NCBI GenBank assembly: GCA_034769895.1
Contig: CM068375.1
Span: 251,141,542 to 251,205,541, forward strand
Direction of reading: 5' to 3'
Origin: Magicicada septendecula
Taxonomy: Eukaryota > Arthropoda > Insecta > Hemiptera > Cicadidae
DNA: 64,000 bases
The notes below the pieces were generated by a model. That model did not search any database and was not told the origin of the DNA. It saw only the letters and a list, made by a program, of their open reading frames with translations. Position 1 is the first letter of the stretch. Every line of letters starts with the position of its first letter. The position numbers were made by a program, and so were the translations under genes. Below are positions 1 to 11,204 of this stretch, one piece after another.

Positions 1-246
1 ACACATCGCATCCTGACAATTTACAGCTTTTTCCAGCCAATTACAAGCGTTTGCCAGCCTTTAGATCAAGGAATCATAAAAAATCTTATTGTTCACAATG
101 GCGGATGTTGAAACATTTGCTAAATAATGTCAGTAACATCGAACACCTGTTTGCTGAAGTATCAAAACCATGACTGTTCCGGACACAATCACATGGATAA
201 TCACATCTATTCAACAAATGAAACCACAGGATGATTTACCTCTACC
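1..246. other. Unassigned sequence left of element A
   Basis: No convincing ORF, repeat or RNA gene is visible here. It ends at the left arm of an inverted repeat whose partner lies beyond element A. Confidence 0.4.
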
Positions 247-302
247 GGGAATTCATGTCCTGTGTTTATTGCATGTGTGGCCAACTTAGATTTATGTATT
301 TC
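247..302 (+). repeat. Left arm of a long-range inverted repeat
   Basis: About 38 bases from GGGAATTCATGTCC to GTGTGGCCAA recur almost exactly, reverse-complemented, at 3150-3189, with weaker similarity continuing inward (TTAGATT). The two arms bracket element A. The same kind of paired inverted ends occurs at 22869-23087 and 45549-45721, where the sequence resembles Penelope-like element termini. These arms carry no recognisable ribozyme core, so their origin is open. Confidence 0.6.
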
Positions 303-3160
303 TGGTAATTTAATATATATTTTAACGATCAGACTCAGCCGTCTTTGTAAAAGTGTGTTTCGTGTGTTCGCCTCACACGTTGTAGTCGTTACTTTATGTT
401 TATGCTGACGATGTCCGTCGCGATCTCACGAATTACCAGTACTTGCGAGTGTGAACCTTACCTGTCCTTTGATATGTGATTGTAAATCCCAGGTGGCGCC
501 AAATTGTTTAAACTGAAAACAATTTAAAAAAATAGGACGATTGAGCGGTCATTCTAGAAGGTATGGTTGATTCAAATTACTCCCGCCACTTGCGGGTTGA
601 TTAATATAATATAATATAAGTACTCGCTGGTAGTTCGACGAGTTTCCGATGCCTAGCGCTTACCATCACTTTCGCTCATCGCTAATGTACACAAATCATA
701 CAATACAATTTACTATGAAATAAAGAACAGTGGTTACAACTCTGTACTAGTTTATTAACTTGTAATTAGTTGTTATTCAATATTATACAAAATTATATCT
801 GGATTTTAAACAAAGTTGCTCCGGCAATAATAAGACAATTAATTCCCAAGGGTTGGTGAACGCTTCAGAATGATTTAGTTAGACATGGTGTCTACAACAG
901 TTTATTTTAATTTCGTTCAATTATTATGGGTTCTTGTGGTTACGAAAAAATATTAATAATGATTACAATAAAGTACACTACCTTACATTGATGGTACTTA
1001 TATACTATAAGGTTTAATTACAATTTGTTCCTAAAGTTTTAAAAAATGTGGGTAAAATGTTAGTAATTTTTGTCCATGTTAACTTATGGTTTCATACAAG
1101 TTTAGTGTTTTATTTTTAATTAATCCTTGAAAGAAATTTGATTATCAGTTCGTACTGAGAGTTAAAAGTGTTGTGAGAAAAAGTTATAAAGAATTTATAC
1201 CATAAATTCGGGTAATTCAGCAATACTTATCAAATCTGTTGAATTAAGGTGAAGAGTCATTCATTTCGAAATAGGTTGGGTCCTCTTTGTCATCAATCTT
1301 CCATCATTTTTGAATTTAATTATGCCTGGCGTCTTTTTTGGATAAATTGGTCTAAATTATTAATTTGGAATTTAATAATCTGGTCTTGGGCCTCGATTGG
1401 ATGGACTAGCTCCTCATCATACTTCTTACTTCATCATGTTATTAATTTTGATTACTTTTTTATTGTTTTAAATTAAAATTGAGTCGATTACGGCTTGGCG
1501 TCTATTCGTCTTGAGCTTCAATAATGAACTAACAGTTTCTAACGGAATAATAATAAATAACGTTCGGTTGTTATGGCAACTGTCTGACTCTCATTGGCTG
1601 TTCATATTTTAAGTCTATTGTTATGATATTTGAATTTTTATTCAAAATGACTAAATATCTTCTGTCTTCTTATCTATGTATGAGATATTATCACAACTGT
1701 TCATATTTTCTTTCAACGATCATTTTGACATCCCACAAAGCTGGGTTTGTTTATGTATTAATGTTTTGACAATAACGTTAATATTATGTAATTACATTTC
1801 TTTCTTATTTTATGTTCTTAATTTAACTTTTACATCGTAATATGATTTACTAATTTTACTTAACTAGTTACTTGCCTTGGATTTTCTAATACAATAGTTA
1901 ATTTCTTATAATTTGTTGATTTTGGATGTATACAGTTAGGCATTTTATAGGCCTAAGTAGTAATTGGCTATACTTTCTTATTTTACACAAATTAAAGATT
2001 AGTTTACCTTTACATATATTTTGCTTAGTGTCGCTTATGACTTGTTTACTTTTTGAATTGATTTGGGTTGTTTTATAATAACTGTATGTTCTCATTACCT
2101 TACACCATCATGGCTTGTCTATATTTACTATTACTTTTAAAACATAACATAAAATCTAGGTTTATGGTCTGTATACCTTTTTCAGCCATATTCCTTCTCA
2201 TAAACTTAATTGAACAAATCTTTTAACAGTTACTATGCTAATCTTGTTTATATTTTGTTTATTCTTAACTATTTTGGTAACTAACACCATTTCTTTTATC
2301 TTACTAACTATCCCTTTGAACATAGGATGTTTTACTTATTTTGCATTTATATTCTTTACTAAATATTTTCTTTTTCTACCTAACCATGGTAACACTAATC
2401 TTTTGAATCATCATGGGATTTTTTCCCTGAAATTTCTAATCTACAATCACTCTTAATTCTAATAACAATAATGTTCTTACTCTCTGGCACTTTTCACCAT
2501 TAAACTGTAGTGTTTATCACCAGTTTTTAGGTGTCTATACTGATCTGTAGAGTTTTATATTTATTTCAGGTTTATACTGGCACTTTGCACTGTTTTGTGG
2601 TATTTGAGTGTTACTAGTGGGTGTTCCCTAACATTAATTTCTCTTTTCTCACTTAATTATGTTCACTCCCTACCTATCTCTCACTTCTGGGTTTTTTATT
2701 ACTTTATTCATAATTGTTAGTTATACTGTTAACAAGTTTCATATCATTATAGAGTTATTCACAACATTTAATCTCTATTTCATTGGTTAGTGTACTTTAG
2801 TGGTTATTACTTTATTTGATTTTTATAATTATCATTTACATTTATTATTTATTTGATTATTTTTCATTATCATTTGAGTTTACTATTTCTCATTTCCTTT
2901 TCTTTATCATTTGTTTGTCTTTTTATATCTTACATTTTATTTCACTTTATTTGTTGTTTGTTTCCTTTTCATTTACCTTCTCATTTGATTTCATTTTATT
3001 GAGTCAATCACTTGGGTTGGGTCATAGTCATTTGTCTTGTCATAGTCATTTTATTTTCATTAGTTAAACATTTAATATAGTTGATTCATAGGTTCTTCCC
3101 TGGTATTGGGGTGGCTTTTTGTATTGTAACAATATTTATAACAATCTAATTTGGCCACAC
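288..3160 (+). mobile_element. Element A: ~2.9-kb pyrimidine-skewed LTR-like element
   Basis: This stretch lacks a credible protein gene; its ORFs are low-complexity and T-rich. It is related to element B (43439-46701). Both have GGTGGCGCCAAATTGTTT about 200-250 bases from the left end (A 491-508), GTGTTCGCCTCACAC or a close variant upstream, a shared ATATTTGAATTTTTATTCAA block (A near 1627), and CACTTGGGTTGGGT near the right end (A 3009-3022). Both finish at GTAACA (A near 3132). B has TG...CA ends and a 4-bp duplication, so A is probably a diverged copy whose left terminus is lost. A very long solo LTR or a non-autonomous LTR element is the best guess. The strand is arbitrary. Confidence 0.5.
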
Positions 3161-3189
3161 ATGCAATAAACACAGGACATGAATTCCCA
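3137..3189 (-). repeat. Right arm of the inverted repeat around element A
   Basis: Reverse complement of 247-302; the identical core is 3150-3187. The separation of about 2.85 kb equals the length of element A. Confidence 0.6.
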
Positions 3190-3930
3190 AACATAACCAA
3201 CATGACACTAATAAACCACATACCATACAAAGGCACCCTAATTAACATAAGGAAAATTTACAAATATACAAACACAAAGCACAAAACAGACTAGTTCCTG
3301 AACAAATACAAATCAATACAAAACATGACACAATTTTCAAAGCACTCAACATCGAAAATACTCAAAAAGCTAATATATTCACCACAATCACACACAATAA
3401 GATCAGTATAAAATAAGGTACCAAAAACCATTGTGATGGTACAAACCGGGTCACAGGTATAAACGGGGTTTAGAGTTTTAATCAGGTCAAAATTAGGAAT
3501 AAAATCATTTTACTGTGTAATCCATGTGAAACAGTGGCAGAAGAAGCTATAAGGAATCTGGGTGTGACTGGTAAACAAATGAGTCGAGTGCTATTTTTAG
3601 CTGTGAGCCATTCCACGCAAATAAAAACCAACGCGTCAAATCAACGCAGGGTATAAACCTGACCATCTCAGAATATGATGAAATTTGGTATGTAGGTAGT
3701 CCTCATGGAGATTAATAAAAATACAATTTTTTTTTTCAAATATCTCAAACGGTTTAGAAATTACGGCTATGTAAAGTTTTCAAAAAACGGCCAAAAACGC
3801 ACGTCCGACATATTTTGAAATCACCACAGCTGCTCTCCTAATTGAGCTAGAGAGATGGGAGTGGTGTTATTTTACTCAGTTTTTCATGCAGTTTTCAATG
3901 ATATACAGCACAACATACCTTTTCATAAAA
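3190..3930. other. Unassigned A-rich stretch, possibly old Penelope-like coding DNA
   Basis: 3190-3400 is A/C-rich and nearly G-free, like the Penelope-like ORF at 9218-10036. One frame reads through a Lys/Thr/Asn-rich stretch of about 30 residues before a stop. 3650-3830 holds an AT-rich repeat-like segment. Near 3840-3860 the minus strand has a tRNA box-A-like TAGCTCAATTAGG without a matching box B. Nothing here is assignable with confidence. Confidence 0.25.
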
Positions 3931-4608
3931 AGTTTAAGCGATAGAAGATTAAGCGAAATAAAAACACGGGTAGACGAAATAAAATCAGAAAATAAGAAAT
4001 TAGAATTAGACAAATTAGAATTGGACAAGGATGATAAGGTAAGTAGTAGTGGAAATGACGATAAAATAAATAAAAATATAGTAATAGGAGATAATAGTGT
4101 GGATGTTGGTAGTAATAATGAGGTTTTATGGGGAATAGAATATAATAATAAGGGAATGATAGTGTGTTTTGAAGGTTTAAAGAGTGGGTGTAAAGAGAGA
4201 TATATTGAGAGAGAGAAGTGTTGTTGGGAGAGTTATTATGAGAGATATTTTAAAAGAGAGAGATATTGTGAGAGAAAGAGGGAGATTTTTAAGATAAGTA
4301 GAAATTATGAAGAGTTTATAGAAACGTTAGGTGGAGAGAGAAGTGATAAATATAATAAAAACTTACCTTGTATTGAAACTGAGGTAGTAGGAGGTGATGT
4401 TGATAACAATGATAATATAAAATACCTAATTAGGACTAATTACACCGAAGGTGACAGAACAATGACCAATCATGACAGGTTAAATGAGTTTGAGGATAAT
4501 GATGAACGTTTGAATTGTATATGCATGTATAATGATAAGATAAAATATCTAATATTAAACCATGTATATAGTTTTAAGATTCGATTGTTATTTGACGATG
4601 GAGGTTAA
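3931..4608 (+). pseudogene. C1 ORF, C-terminal part of the FDDGG coiled-coil protein
   Basis: The frame is open from before 3931 to the stop at 4606-4608. It aligns with the C3 ORF through SDRRLSEIKTRVDEIKSENK (C3 SDKRLNEIHTRLDEIELENK), a WGIEYNNKGMIVC-like segment, a Glu/Arg-rich stretch and a final KIRLLFDDGG. C2 and C3 also end in FDDGG. The coiled-coil N-terminal half present in C2 and C3 is lost, so this is a remnant. I see no zinc knuckle, protease or polymerase motif. By position between the primer site and the 3' end it could be a gag-like protein, but its function is unknown. Composition is strongly A/G-rich. Confidence 0.65.
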
Positions 4609-6507
4609 ATATTTTATTGTGTTATGAACATTTAATTATGTGGACAGTGTTTTTCAGGATGGACTGTTTATGACTGATTTATGGTAAATGATAAGATGAT
4701 AATGTGGATTGTATATTTTTGTGTATATTAATGTCAATGTATTTGTGTAATTTTGCTGTTGTGTACTTTATGTATTTTTTTTTTATGAAAACATGTATTG
4801 TAGAATTTTAAATAATTTAAGGAAAGTTTGAATATGAATTAAAATAATTATGAGATTCAGAGTCTAATGGGTAGTAAATGATTATATATTTGGATATTGA
4901 GAGGTATTGTTGGTAGTAGGTAAGTGATGAATTTTCTAGTGGTATATTAAGGTGAAATGTTGTAAAAGAGTTTGGGTAATAATGATAAATAAGGGCATTG
5001 GAGTTAGTTAAACAGAGTTATTGGGAGTTAGTGAAAATAAGAAGTTGAGATACAGAGGATATATAAAGAGGTGTTAGATATTTTAGGGACACAGTGGTTA
5101 GTGATTATATGTAGAGGTGAGTAATGTGAATGGTAATTATATATATATTTGTTGATGATGATATTTTGTAATAAGGATCCGGTGTAAGGAGTGATCAACG
5201 AGCGACGTGGCAAGGGACCAGTGTGCAGCATTGTGGCAGGCGGAGCAATTTTGGGTTAGAGTGTTTGCCGATATTTGGTGGAGGGCAAATGGTTAGGAAT
5301 GGGTATGGCCAGGTAGGGAACATACATCCTTGTACAAAAAATGAGCGGTGCCAGAGGTTTTAAATGGGATTAGTGAAGGGGGTTATTATTGAGATATTGG
5401 TGTCAAAATATGTTAATGGTTAGAAGCGGTTGTTAGTAGAGAAAAAGGGGTAGTAAGGTTAGATTGACAAATGCCAAAATAAGAGATAGAGAATAATGAA
5501 TGATAGAGAGTCACCCAAACTAGTAAGGATAAAAGGGTTAGAAAAGGAAAATTCATAGTAGGAAGGTGAGGTAACTGGAAAGGTAAATGATAAATTTGAA
5601 ATTGTTTTATAGAATCTAATGAATATTAAATAATAAAAGTTAATAGAATTGATAAAAATAGTAATGTCTTATTAAAGTTTTGTTACAAGTTACGTAAATA
5701 TGAATTAAGTAATGTGAATTGTTCAATGTTAGTGTTTAATGTTTAATGTACAATGTTTTATTATGTTGATGGTACAATAGGTCAGGAGGTTACTACAGGG
5801 GTAGTGACGGTAATAATGTTAAATTTTATGTTGGTTAGCAAATCTATGGTAATTATTCTGTTATAAAAAGAAAATTAACGTACAGAAAATGAGTAAAGAA
5901 ATTAAATAGTTTTGAAGTGCTGCCATGATAGTTAAATATACTGATGTTATTTGAAATAAATGCGTAGAGATAGTAGTTGTTGTTGAGAGTAGAATTTGTT
6001 TTATGTTTAGTATAATAGTATAATTTCTTATGATGAGAGAAGTAAATTGATATTGGCTGGAGTCAGAGAAATTGATAAAAATATATAGGAGTGTTGAAAA
6101 GTAGAAGTATTATCTGTCTAAATCTTGTTATAATTTTTGTGTTATTTGGAATTTTATGAGTAAAGAAACCAACGCCTCAAATCACAATCCAATGAATCTA
6201 AGGGGAGACATCAGTTGCGGATATGTAGATAAATAAGGCCACTATTTTAAAATTTTGTTACATGTTTCAGAGTTTTGTGGTGTTGTGACCACGGTCCTGA
6301 GCTGGCCGGAGCGTCAGAACAGGAGCGTTCAGTGCCTCATGGCCTTATGGTGTAGGGATCTCTCCGGAGAAGTCCAGTAAGGTCAGACAGGTACGATCAG
6401 CACTATAGGACCAAGGGTAAGTGATTGAAATTTTTTTTATATATTAACACTACAGGGGGTTGTGGCAACATATCTGAACTGATCCTTTTAGAAACGTATG
6501 AATGAGT
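4609..6507 (+). other. C1 long non-coding domain
   Basis: About 1.9 kb with no credible ORF and very little C on this strand. Blocks shared with C3 (minus strand) include 5180-5345, matching C3 48545-48720, and 6165-6505, matching C3 47395-47720. Conservation of non-coding blocks between copies with unrelated LTRs suggests RNA-level function such as packaging, but this is inference. Confidence 0.6.
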
Positions 6508-6547
6508 CAATGAAAGTTTTTGTGTCTCGACACCAAACCTTTCATTG
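6508..6547 (+). promoter_or_regulatory. C1 3' hairpin beside the polypurine tract
   Basis: A 40-nt inverted repeat with outer arms CAATGAAAG and CTTTCATTG, inner GTGT/ACAC and loop CTCG. It is followed at once by GAGGGGGTTT and the LTR start TGTGACAG. Equivalent 40-nt hairpins with different stem sequences occur in C2 and C3. Confidence 0.75.
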
Positions 6548-6556
6548 AGGGGGTTT

Positions 6557-7794
6557 TGTGACAGTACAGAAATACCTGTTACCAGAATTATGGGATTCAG
6601 AAATATTTTATTGTAAATTTTATTATGATCAGAAATGTTAACAAGGGCAAAGTTAGTTTTGCACAAGTCCCAATAACTACGCAGATCAACAAGAGGGGAG
6701 ACAAGCCAAGGTCATCATGGTACGAGCAGAAATTAATATGTGTAATGGTGGTATAAGCGAAACAAACAAATAATACGAACTTTTCATTGGTCCACAAAGC
6801 CAGATCGTCATAAATCAACAATGACGGCATGAAACAATTCCGTATTAACACGGGTGTTGGCTAAAGAACAATACATAATGACGTCAGACACAACCACTTT
6901 GCATAACAATTGCGTCTGCTTCCGCCCAGTTCATCAAAAACAGTCAACCGAGCATACACGCTCGGCCTAGTGCAGTGGGCAGATTTTGCCAAAAATGCAG
7001 TAATTACTTACAAAAAATGAAATAGTTGTGTTCAGAATGTAATATTAACAGTATGCAGAGTCAGTGGTTAACCAAAATGAGATTCAAATAAATTCAGTGG
7101 ACTAAAAACAACAGTAAAGGTTCGGCCGAACACCTGCCAACCGCCATGGGAATCTGCTGAGGAATCTACGCCACATCATATTCAGGAAAGCCCTTACAAA
7201 TTGCTTTTCTAAATTTTAAAATCTAAGAGAATGAGCTCAATTCAAAATAATTAACCAGTGTGCAAAATTACAGTATGAGTGGGAGTGAAAGTGAGAGTGT
7301 GGACGTTATTTTTGGCCAACATTAAATACTTTATCTTGAGGCGTTGGTTTGTGAAGAATTATAAGAGTAAACATAAAGTCATAAAGAGAAAAACGGAGTT
7401 TGAAATAACTGCAGTATAGAGTCAAAAGAATTGTTTCAAGTAAAGTAAAAAATACATGCATGTAACACTAAACGTATGGCAAGGGAGGAAATGACGTCGC
7501 CGCCATTTTGAATTTTAACCATTATTGCTGACTCGCAGTGTAATAACATATATCGCAAATAATTGAATAAAAGAGAATTTATTAACCTTACGTTGTGTAA
7601 CTGGTCATTTCAATACCCCGACAACCTCTGCCTTTTTCTGCTTAACGCAACTTTGGACCCAAAAGCCTAATGCACTCAATAAAACTGAGCACGTGTTTCA
7701 CCGGATGTATGGCAGATTATGCAAATTACATAATAATTGAAAATCATACATTATTATTATTAATTTATTATTGTAAGAAAGGCGAAAGTTAACA
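6557..7794 (+). repeat. C1 3' LTR, fused to the C2 5' LTR
   Basis: Starts TGTGACAG after a polypurine tract and has no other copy in the window. The right limit is set where sequence identical to the C2 3' LTR starts (7795); the bases just before it, GTTAACA, would suit an LTR end. It holds two antisense ORFs under 90 codons that look fortuitous. Confidence 0.5.
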
Positions 7795-8738
7795 GTCTAC
7801 GCCCAAACGCACTACACCAGCATGTGCGCAGACCGACGCGGAGTTGTTGGACACAAGATGGCTTAGAGAAGAATCTTTGTTCGCCACGCGGTCGGGGCTG
7901 GAGGAAATAAAACTAAGCCCAACCTCTTTTGTGACGTCAACCAGTGCTTGCCGAATGTCATCCACGTCAAACACACAAAAAACCACGTGTGTTGAATGTG
8001 CCACAGAAGTGACGATTAAATAGAAGGCATTGCTTTCCGCCTTGTGAGACCGCAATCTAGTTGAGAGTGAGCTTAGAGACGCTCTCCCGAGTTCTCTCAC
8101 CGAAGCGTACCTGGCCAGGTATCTGCCCCAAGGGGCTCTTTCAAAATTTATGAGTTTCAAGTAAAAAGTGCGTTTATGTTAGAAAAAATGTGAAGGCGGT
8201 TGACGTTCATCGGCAGAGAAGGAAGTCACAAACTTTTTCGGACTTATAACACAAATTTCGTAAGTGAATCGCCACTACTTCAGAGATACCCTAGTTACCG
8301 ACAAGGGTATTGCACCATGCCTAATACAAACTTTTATAATTAATTCAAAAGGGGGTTTTATGTAAATTAGTGTGAATGAGTGAACGCTAGCAGGCTGGGC
8401 TGTCTGTATTTTAAAATAAGGTAAGATGCTAGAATAAGATTATAATTGCATTGTCGTAGCCATGAAGTGAGTAACAGAAAAATATTATGTATGCATTTCA
8501 TTTTTTTTTCAAATTTTGAGAAATAGTTGACATGAAGGTTTAAAAGTTTAATAAAGAAAATTTTAATTGAATTCTCTTCAAAAATGAGTTGCGTAAGTGA
8601 TTTGTTTAACCTGTAAACCATGCTTGCTTCTACGTTCGTGTGACAGGATCCTGGCCCGAGAAAAAACAATTATATAAGGTAGGTGGAAATAAATAAATTT
8701 GGTGTATTTATATTTGTAATGATTAAATAAACTTCACA
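7795..8738 (+). repeat. C2 5' LTR, lacking its first ~207 bp
   Basis: Nearly identical to 14995-15939, with few substitutions and a one-base T-run difference. It ends ...ACTTCACA, followed by AA and the primer-binding site. The upstream 207 bp present in the 3' LTR are replaced by C1 LTR sequence. The antisense ORFs of 123 and 100 codons recur in the 3' LTR only because the LTRs are repeats. Confidence 0.85.
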
Positions 8739-8740
8739 AA

Positions 8741-8760
8741 TGGCGCGTCCGATACAGGGA
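8741..8760 (+). promoter_or_regulatory. C2 primer-binding site
   Basis: TGGCGCGTCCGATACAGGGA lies two bases after the LTR end. TGG pairs with a tRNA 3' CCA end, as at the primer site of LTR retroelements. C3 has TGGCCCCCGAACTGGGAC in the same place. The tRNA species is not identified. Confidence 0.7.
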
Positions 8761-9244
8761 CAAATTTGATTAATTAAAATTAAAATTCCACACCTACAAA
8801 AGAGGCAAGCGTGTTTTTAAGGTTGGAGTAATGAAGTAGAAGTGCGTAATTTACGCACAACTTGCATAAGATCGAAATTGTATTATGATAAATGAAATTA
8901 ATTAAAGTAAATTAACAAATATAAATTATAAAGAATAAGAGATGGCCACTAACGAAAATGAAGTTGATGTAATTGTAGGCGATAAAGCCGAATGTAAAGT
9001 AATGAACGAAAGTAATGAAAATATGTCAACTGAATCGGCTGATAAAAGCGATTCAGGTATCCAGACAGAGTCACTGTCAATTAGTGATACTAACGTAGAC
9101 GAATCTATCAAAATTAGTGAGGCAGGAGCTAATTCTACTCCTGTAACGAGTAAAACAAAAGAAAAATAGATGTCCATGAATGACTTATGTAACCTTCTAA
9201 GTAAACGATTTGATAGTTCTTGGATTTCGTTGTCCATGACGTTG

Positions 9245-10036
9245 TCCACTGACACACTAATACACAACACCTCCAATCACCCAATACAACACAAACTAGC
9301 TGCTTTTAGAACCATGATACATAGACTTAACAACATCCCCTTAGATGAAATAGACTACAAAGACGAACTAAACACGATAAAATATCTAGCAGAATCTAAC
9401 GGTTATGACAGAACAATAGTCAGTAAACTCCTACACAAAACACAAAACAAACAACAGACAAAGACAGAAAACAACAAATTCATAACACTAACATACATCA
9501 ACAAACAAACAGAAAAAATTGCCCACAAATTCAAAAAAGCAGGATACAGAATCGCTTACAAAACTACTAACAAAACAGAACACACACTATCAAAACGCAT
9601 GCCCAAAGCACAAAACAAATTCGATCTACCCGGTGTATATAAACTAAATTGTTCAAATTGCAGTAAATTCTACATAGGCCAGACAGGACGTAGCTTCAAA
9701 CAGAGATACATTGAACACACAAAAGCACTCCACACCACTACAGAATCTACCTTCGCAAACCACCTCATTGAAGCAAACCACACATATAAAAACATCGACA
9801 ATAACATGAACATACTACACGTACACACAAAAGGCCGAAAACTAGACACTCTAGAACAATTAGAAATATACAAACACACAAAAACAAATAAAAACGACAT
9901 CCTAAACGAACAGACACAATTCAAATCGCACGCATTATTCGAACACATCTCACCACACACACACAGCTTCAATCTTTCGAAACACTTTCTCGTCGCCAAC
10001 AACAAGACGAGCAGCGCTACTAACGACAGCCTCTGA
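9245..10036 (+). pseudogene. Penelope-like reverse transcriptase/endonuclease, C-terminal part
   Basis: The frame begins in host ORF sequence and enters the element near 9218. SNHPIQHKLAAF is a motif from the end of the polymerase region of Penelope-like elements. A GIY-YIG endonuclease domain follows: PGVYKLNC, a CSNC pair, FYIGQTGRSFKQRYIEH with the catalytic Arg, and NHLIEANH. These elements combine a telomerase-like reverse transcriptase with this nuclease, which nicks the target. The reverse-transcriptase core is missing through 5' truncation, so the product is dead. The stop is at 10034-10036, where the hammerhead candidate begins. The DNA is A/C-rich, unlike the surrounding G/T-rich C2 sequence. 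Confidence 0.9.
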
Positions 10037-10072
10037 TGAAGCCTTCTATAGGTGAAAGCCGGTTTAGGCTGT
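10026..10072 (+). ncRNA. Hammerhead ribozyme candidate of the Penelope-like element
   Basis: Stem I is ACAGCCT (10026-10032) with AGGCTGT (10066-10072), 7 perfect pairs. The core is CTGATGA (10033-10039) and GAAA (10054-10057). Stem II is GCCT with AGGT and a five-base loop. Helix III is minimal (AGCCGGTT, self-complementary allowing G-U), as in Penelope-like hammerheads thought to act as dimers. The predicted cleavage position follows T10065 and satisfies the UH rule. One extra base (A10040) sits between the core and stem II. Confidence 0.75.
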
Positions 10073-11204
10073 AAGGTAAAACTTTACGTTTTTACTTATA
10101 AAAAACTTTGTGTTCCGAGTCATCAATATTATAGTGATATTTAGATTTGATAGTAATGACGAAAAACTCAATGAACAAAAGAATAGTTTTGACAGCAAAT
10201 TAGATGTACAGAATAACAAATTTAACGAATTAAATAATCGCTTAGACAATAATGAGAAAAAATTTGAGACTAAATTCGATGTAATGAGTATCGAGATAAA
10301 CAAACGTTTTGACACTAATGATGCTAAGTTTGACGTATTAACTAATTCATTGTGTAGTATTGAAAGTAAAATAAATGAAATATGTAGTGAAACAAAAAGA
10401 GAAACAGATGAGTTAAGAGAGTGTGTGTGTATGGTAGACAGTAAAACAAATGAAAATTATAATGATATGTATAAAAAGGTGGTACTAGAGAAAAAGTTAA
10501 CAAATGATAATGATGATGTCGAAAATGATAAAAATAATATTGAGAATGGTAATGAAATTGAAAAGGTAGTATCAGAGAGTGATACATTGAAAATAAATAG
10601 TGAGAGTACTGATGAAGTTGTAGAATGTAATAATGGAACGTTAATGTGTGTTTATGAGTCAGAGAGAAAGTGGAAAGATAGTATAGAGGTAGAATGGTGG
10701 CAGAGGGTAAATTTTCCCCATATTTATGATGAACCAGGGTGTTCACAAGTGTTGTTTTTGAAGGGCAAGAGACCCTTATTAATGGAAGATTTGAGTTGTT
10801 TCCTTTTTTTGTTTAAATTCGTACCCTCTGTTTGGAATGATGTTGAAAGTGAGAGATGGTATTGTAATAAGAGAGATTTAGATAGAGAGTTGTGTATTGA
10901 TAGAGAAATAGAATTATATAAATTAAAGAGAGATTATAATGAGTGGAAAGCGATGTTAGAAGTGTGTTTAAACAATCATAATTTAATTTATGATGAAAAA
11001 GTAACTGACTTGATAATGAATATAATTACTAATGGAGACCGGACAGAAATAAACAATGTTGACTTGGTATATGATTATTATGGTGATAAAACGAATAAAC
11101 TAAAATTTTATGGTTATGACACACAAGATAGCCATATGTGGAATGTAAATAAAATCGAAAATTGTTATTTGAAACCAAGACTAATTTTTGACGATGGAGG
11201 CTAA

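Larger units (their letters stand above)
3931..7794 (+). mobile_element. C1: 5'-truncated non-autonomous LTR element
   Basis: Internal sequence and 3' end match C3 (on the minus strand at 42849-54716) over the ORF tail, the long non-coding domain and the hairpin and polypurine-tract region. The 5' LTR, primer-binding site and N-terminal half of the ORF are missing. The 3' LTR begins at TGTGACAG (6557) directly after GAGGGGGTTT and appears to run to GTTAACA (7794), where sequence identical to the C2 LTR begins abruptly. There is no reverse transcriptase, protease or integrase, so mobility would have needed another element's enzymes. Confidence 0.7.
9218..10143 (+). mobile_element. 5'-truncated Penelope-like element with target duplication
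   Basis: The insert is flanked by GATTTGATAGT at 9207-9217 and 10144-10154, an 11-bp direct repeat inside the C2 ORF. It keeps only the end of the polymerase ORF, the GIY-YIG domain and a 3' region with a hammerhead candidate. Removing it with one repeat restores the C2 frame exactly, which fixes the boundaries. Confidence 0.85.
8942..11204 (+). pseudogene. C2 ORF for the FDDGG coiled-coil protein, interrupted
   Basis: The reading frame runs from ATG 8942 to 9217, is interrupted by a Penelope-like insertion (9218-10143, plus an 11-bp duplication), and resumes in the same frame at 10155 to a stop at 11202-11204. Without the insertion it would have about 441 codons, with one in-frame TAG at 9167-9169. 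The N-terminus is acidic and Ser/Asn-rich and shares ANSTP with C3. The middle has heptad-like repeats (KFD, RLDNNEKKFE, RFDTNDAKFD) expected to form a coiled coil. The C-terminal half has a Cys/Trp-containing segment and ends KPRLIFDDGG. No zinc knuckle is seen. Gag-like by position; function unknown. Confidence 0.65.

Noticed and set aside
1249..3067. Small ORFs in element A (75, 73 and 83 codons)
   Set aside because: Low-complexity Phe/Leu/Ile-rich products of T-rich DNA; not shared in frame with element B.
3838..3862. tRNA box-A-like sequence on the minus strand (SINE or tRNA)
   Set aside because: No box B, cloverleaf or poly(A)/T terminator could be found.
7789..8669. Antisense ORFs of 123 and 100 codons repeated at 15148-15870
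   Set aside because: Repetition is explained by the C2 LTR pair. One is shortened in the other copy by a single difference, so no coding constraint is shown.
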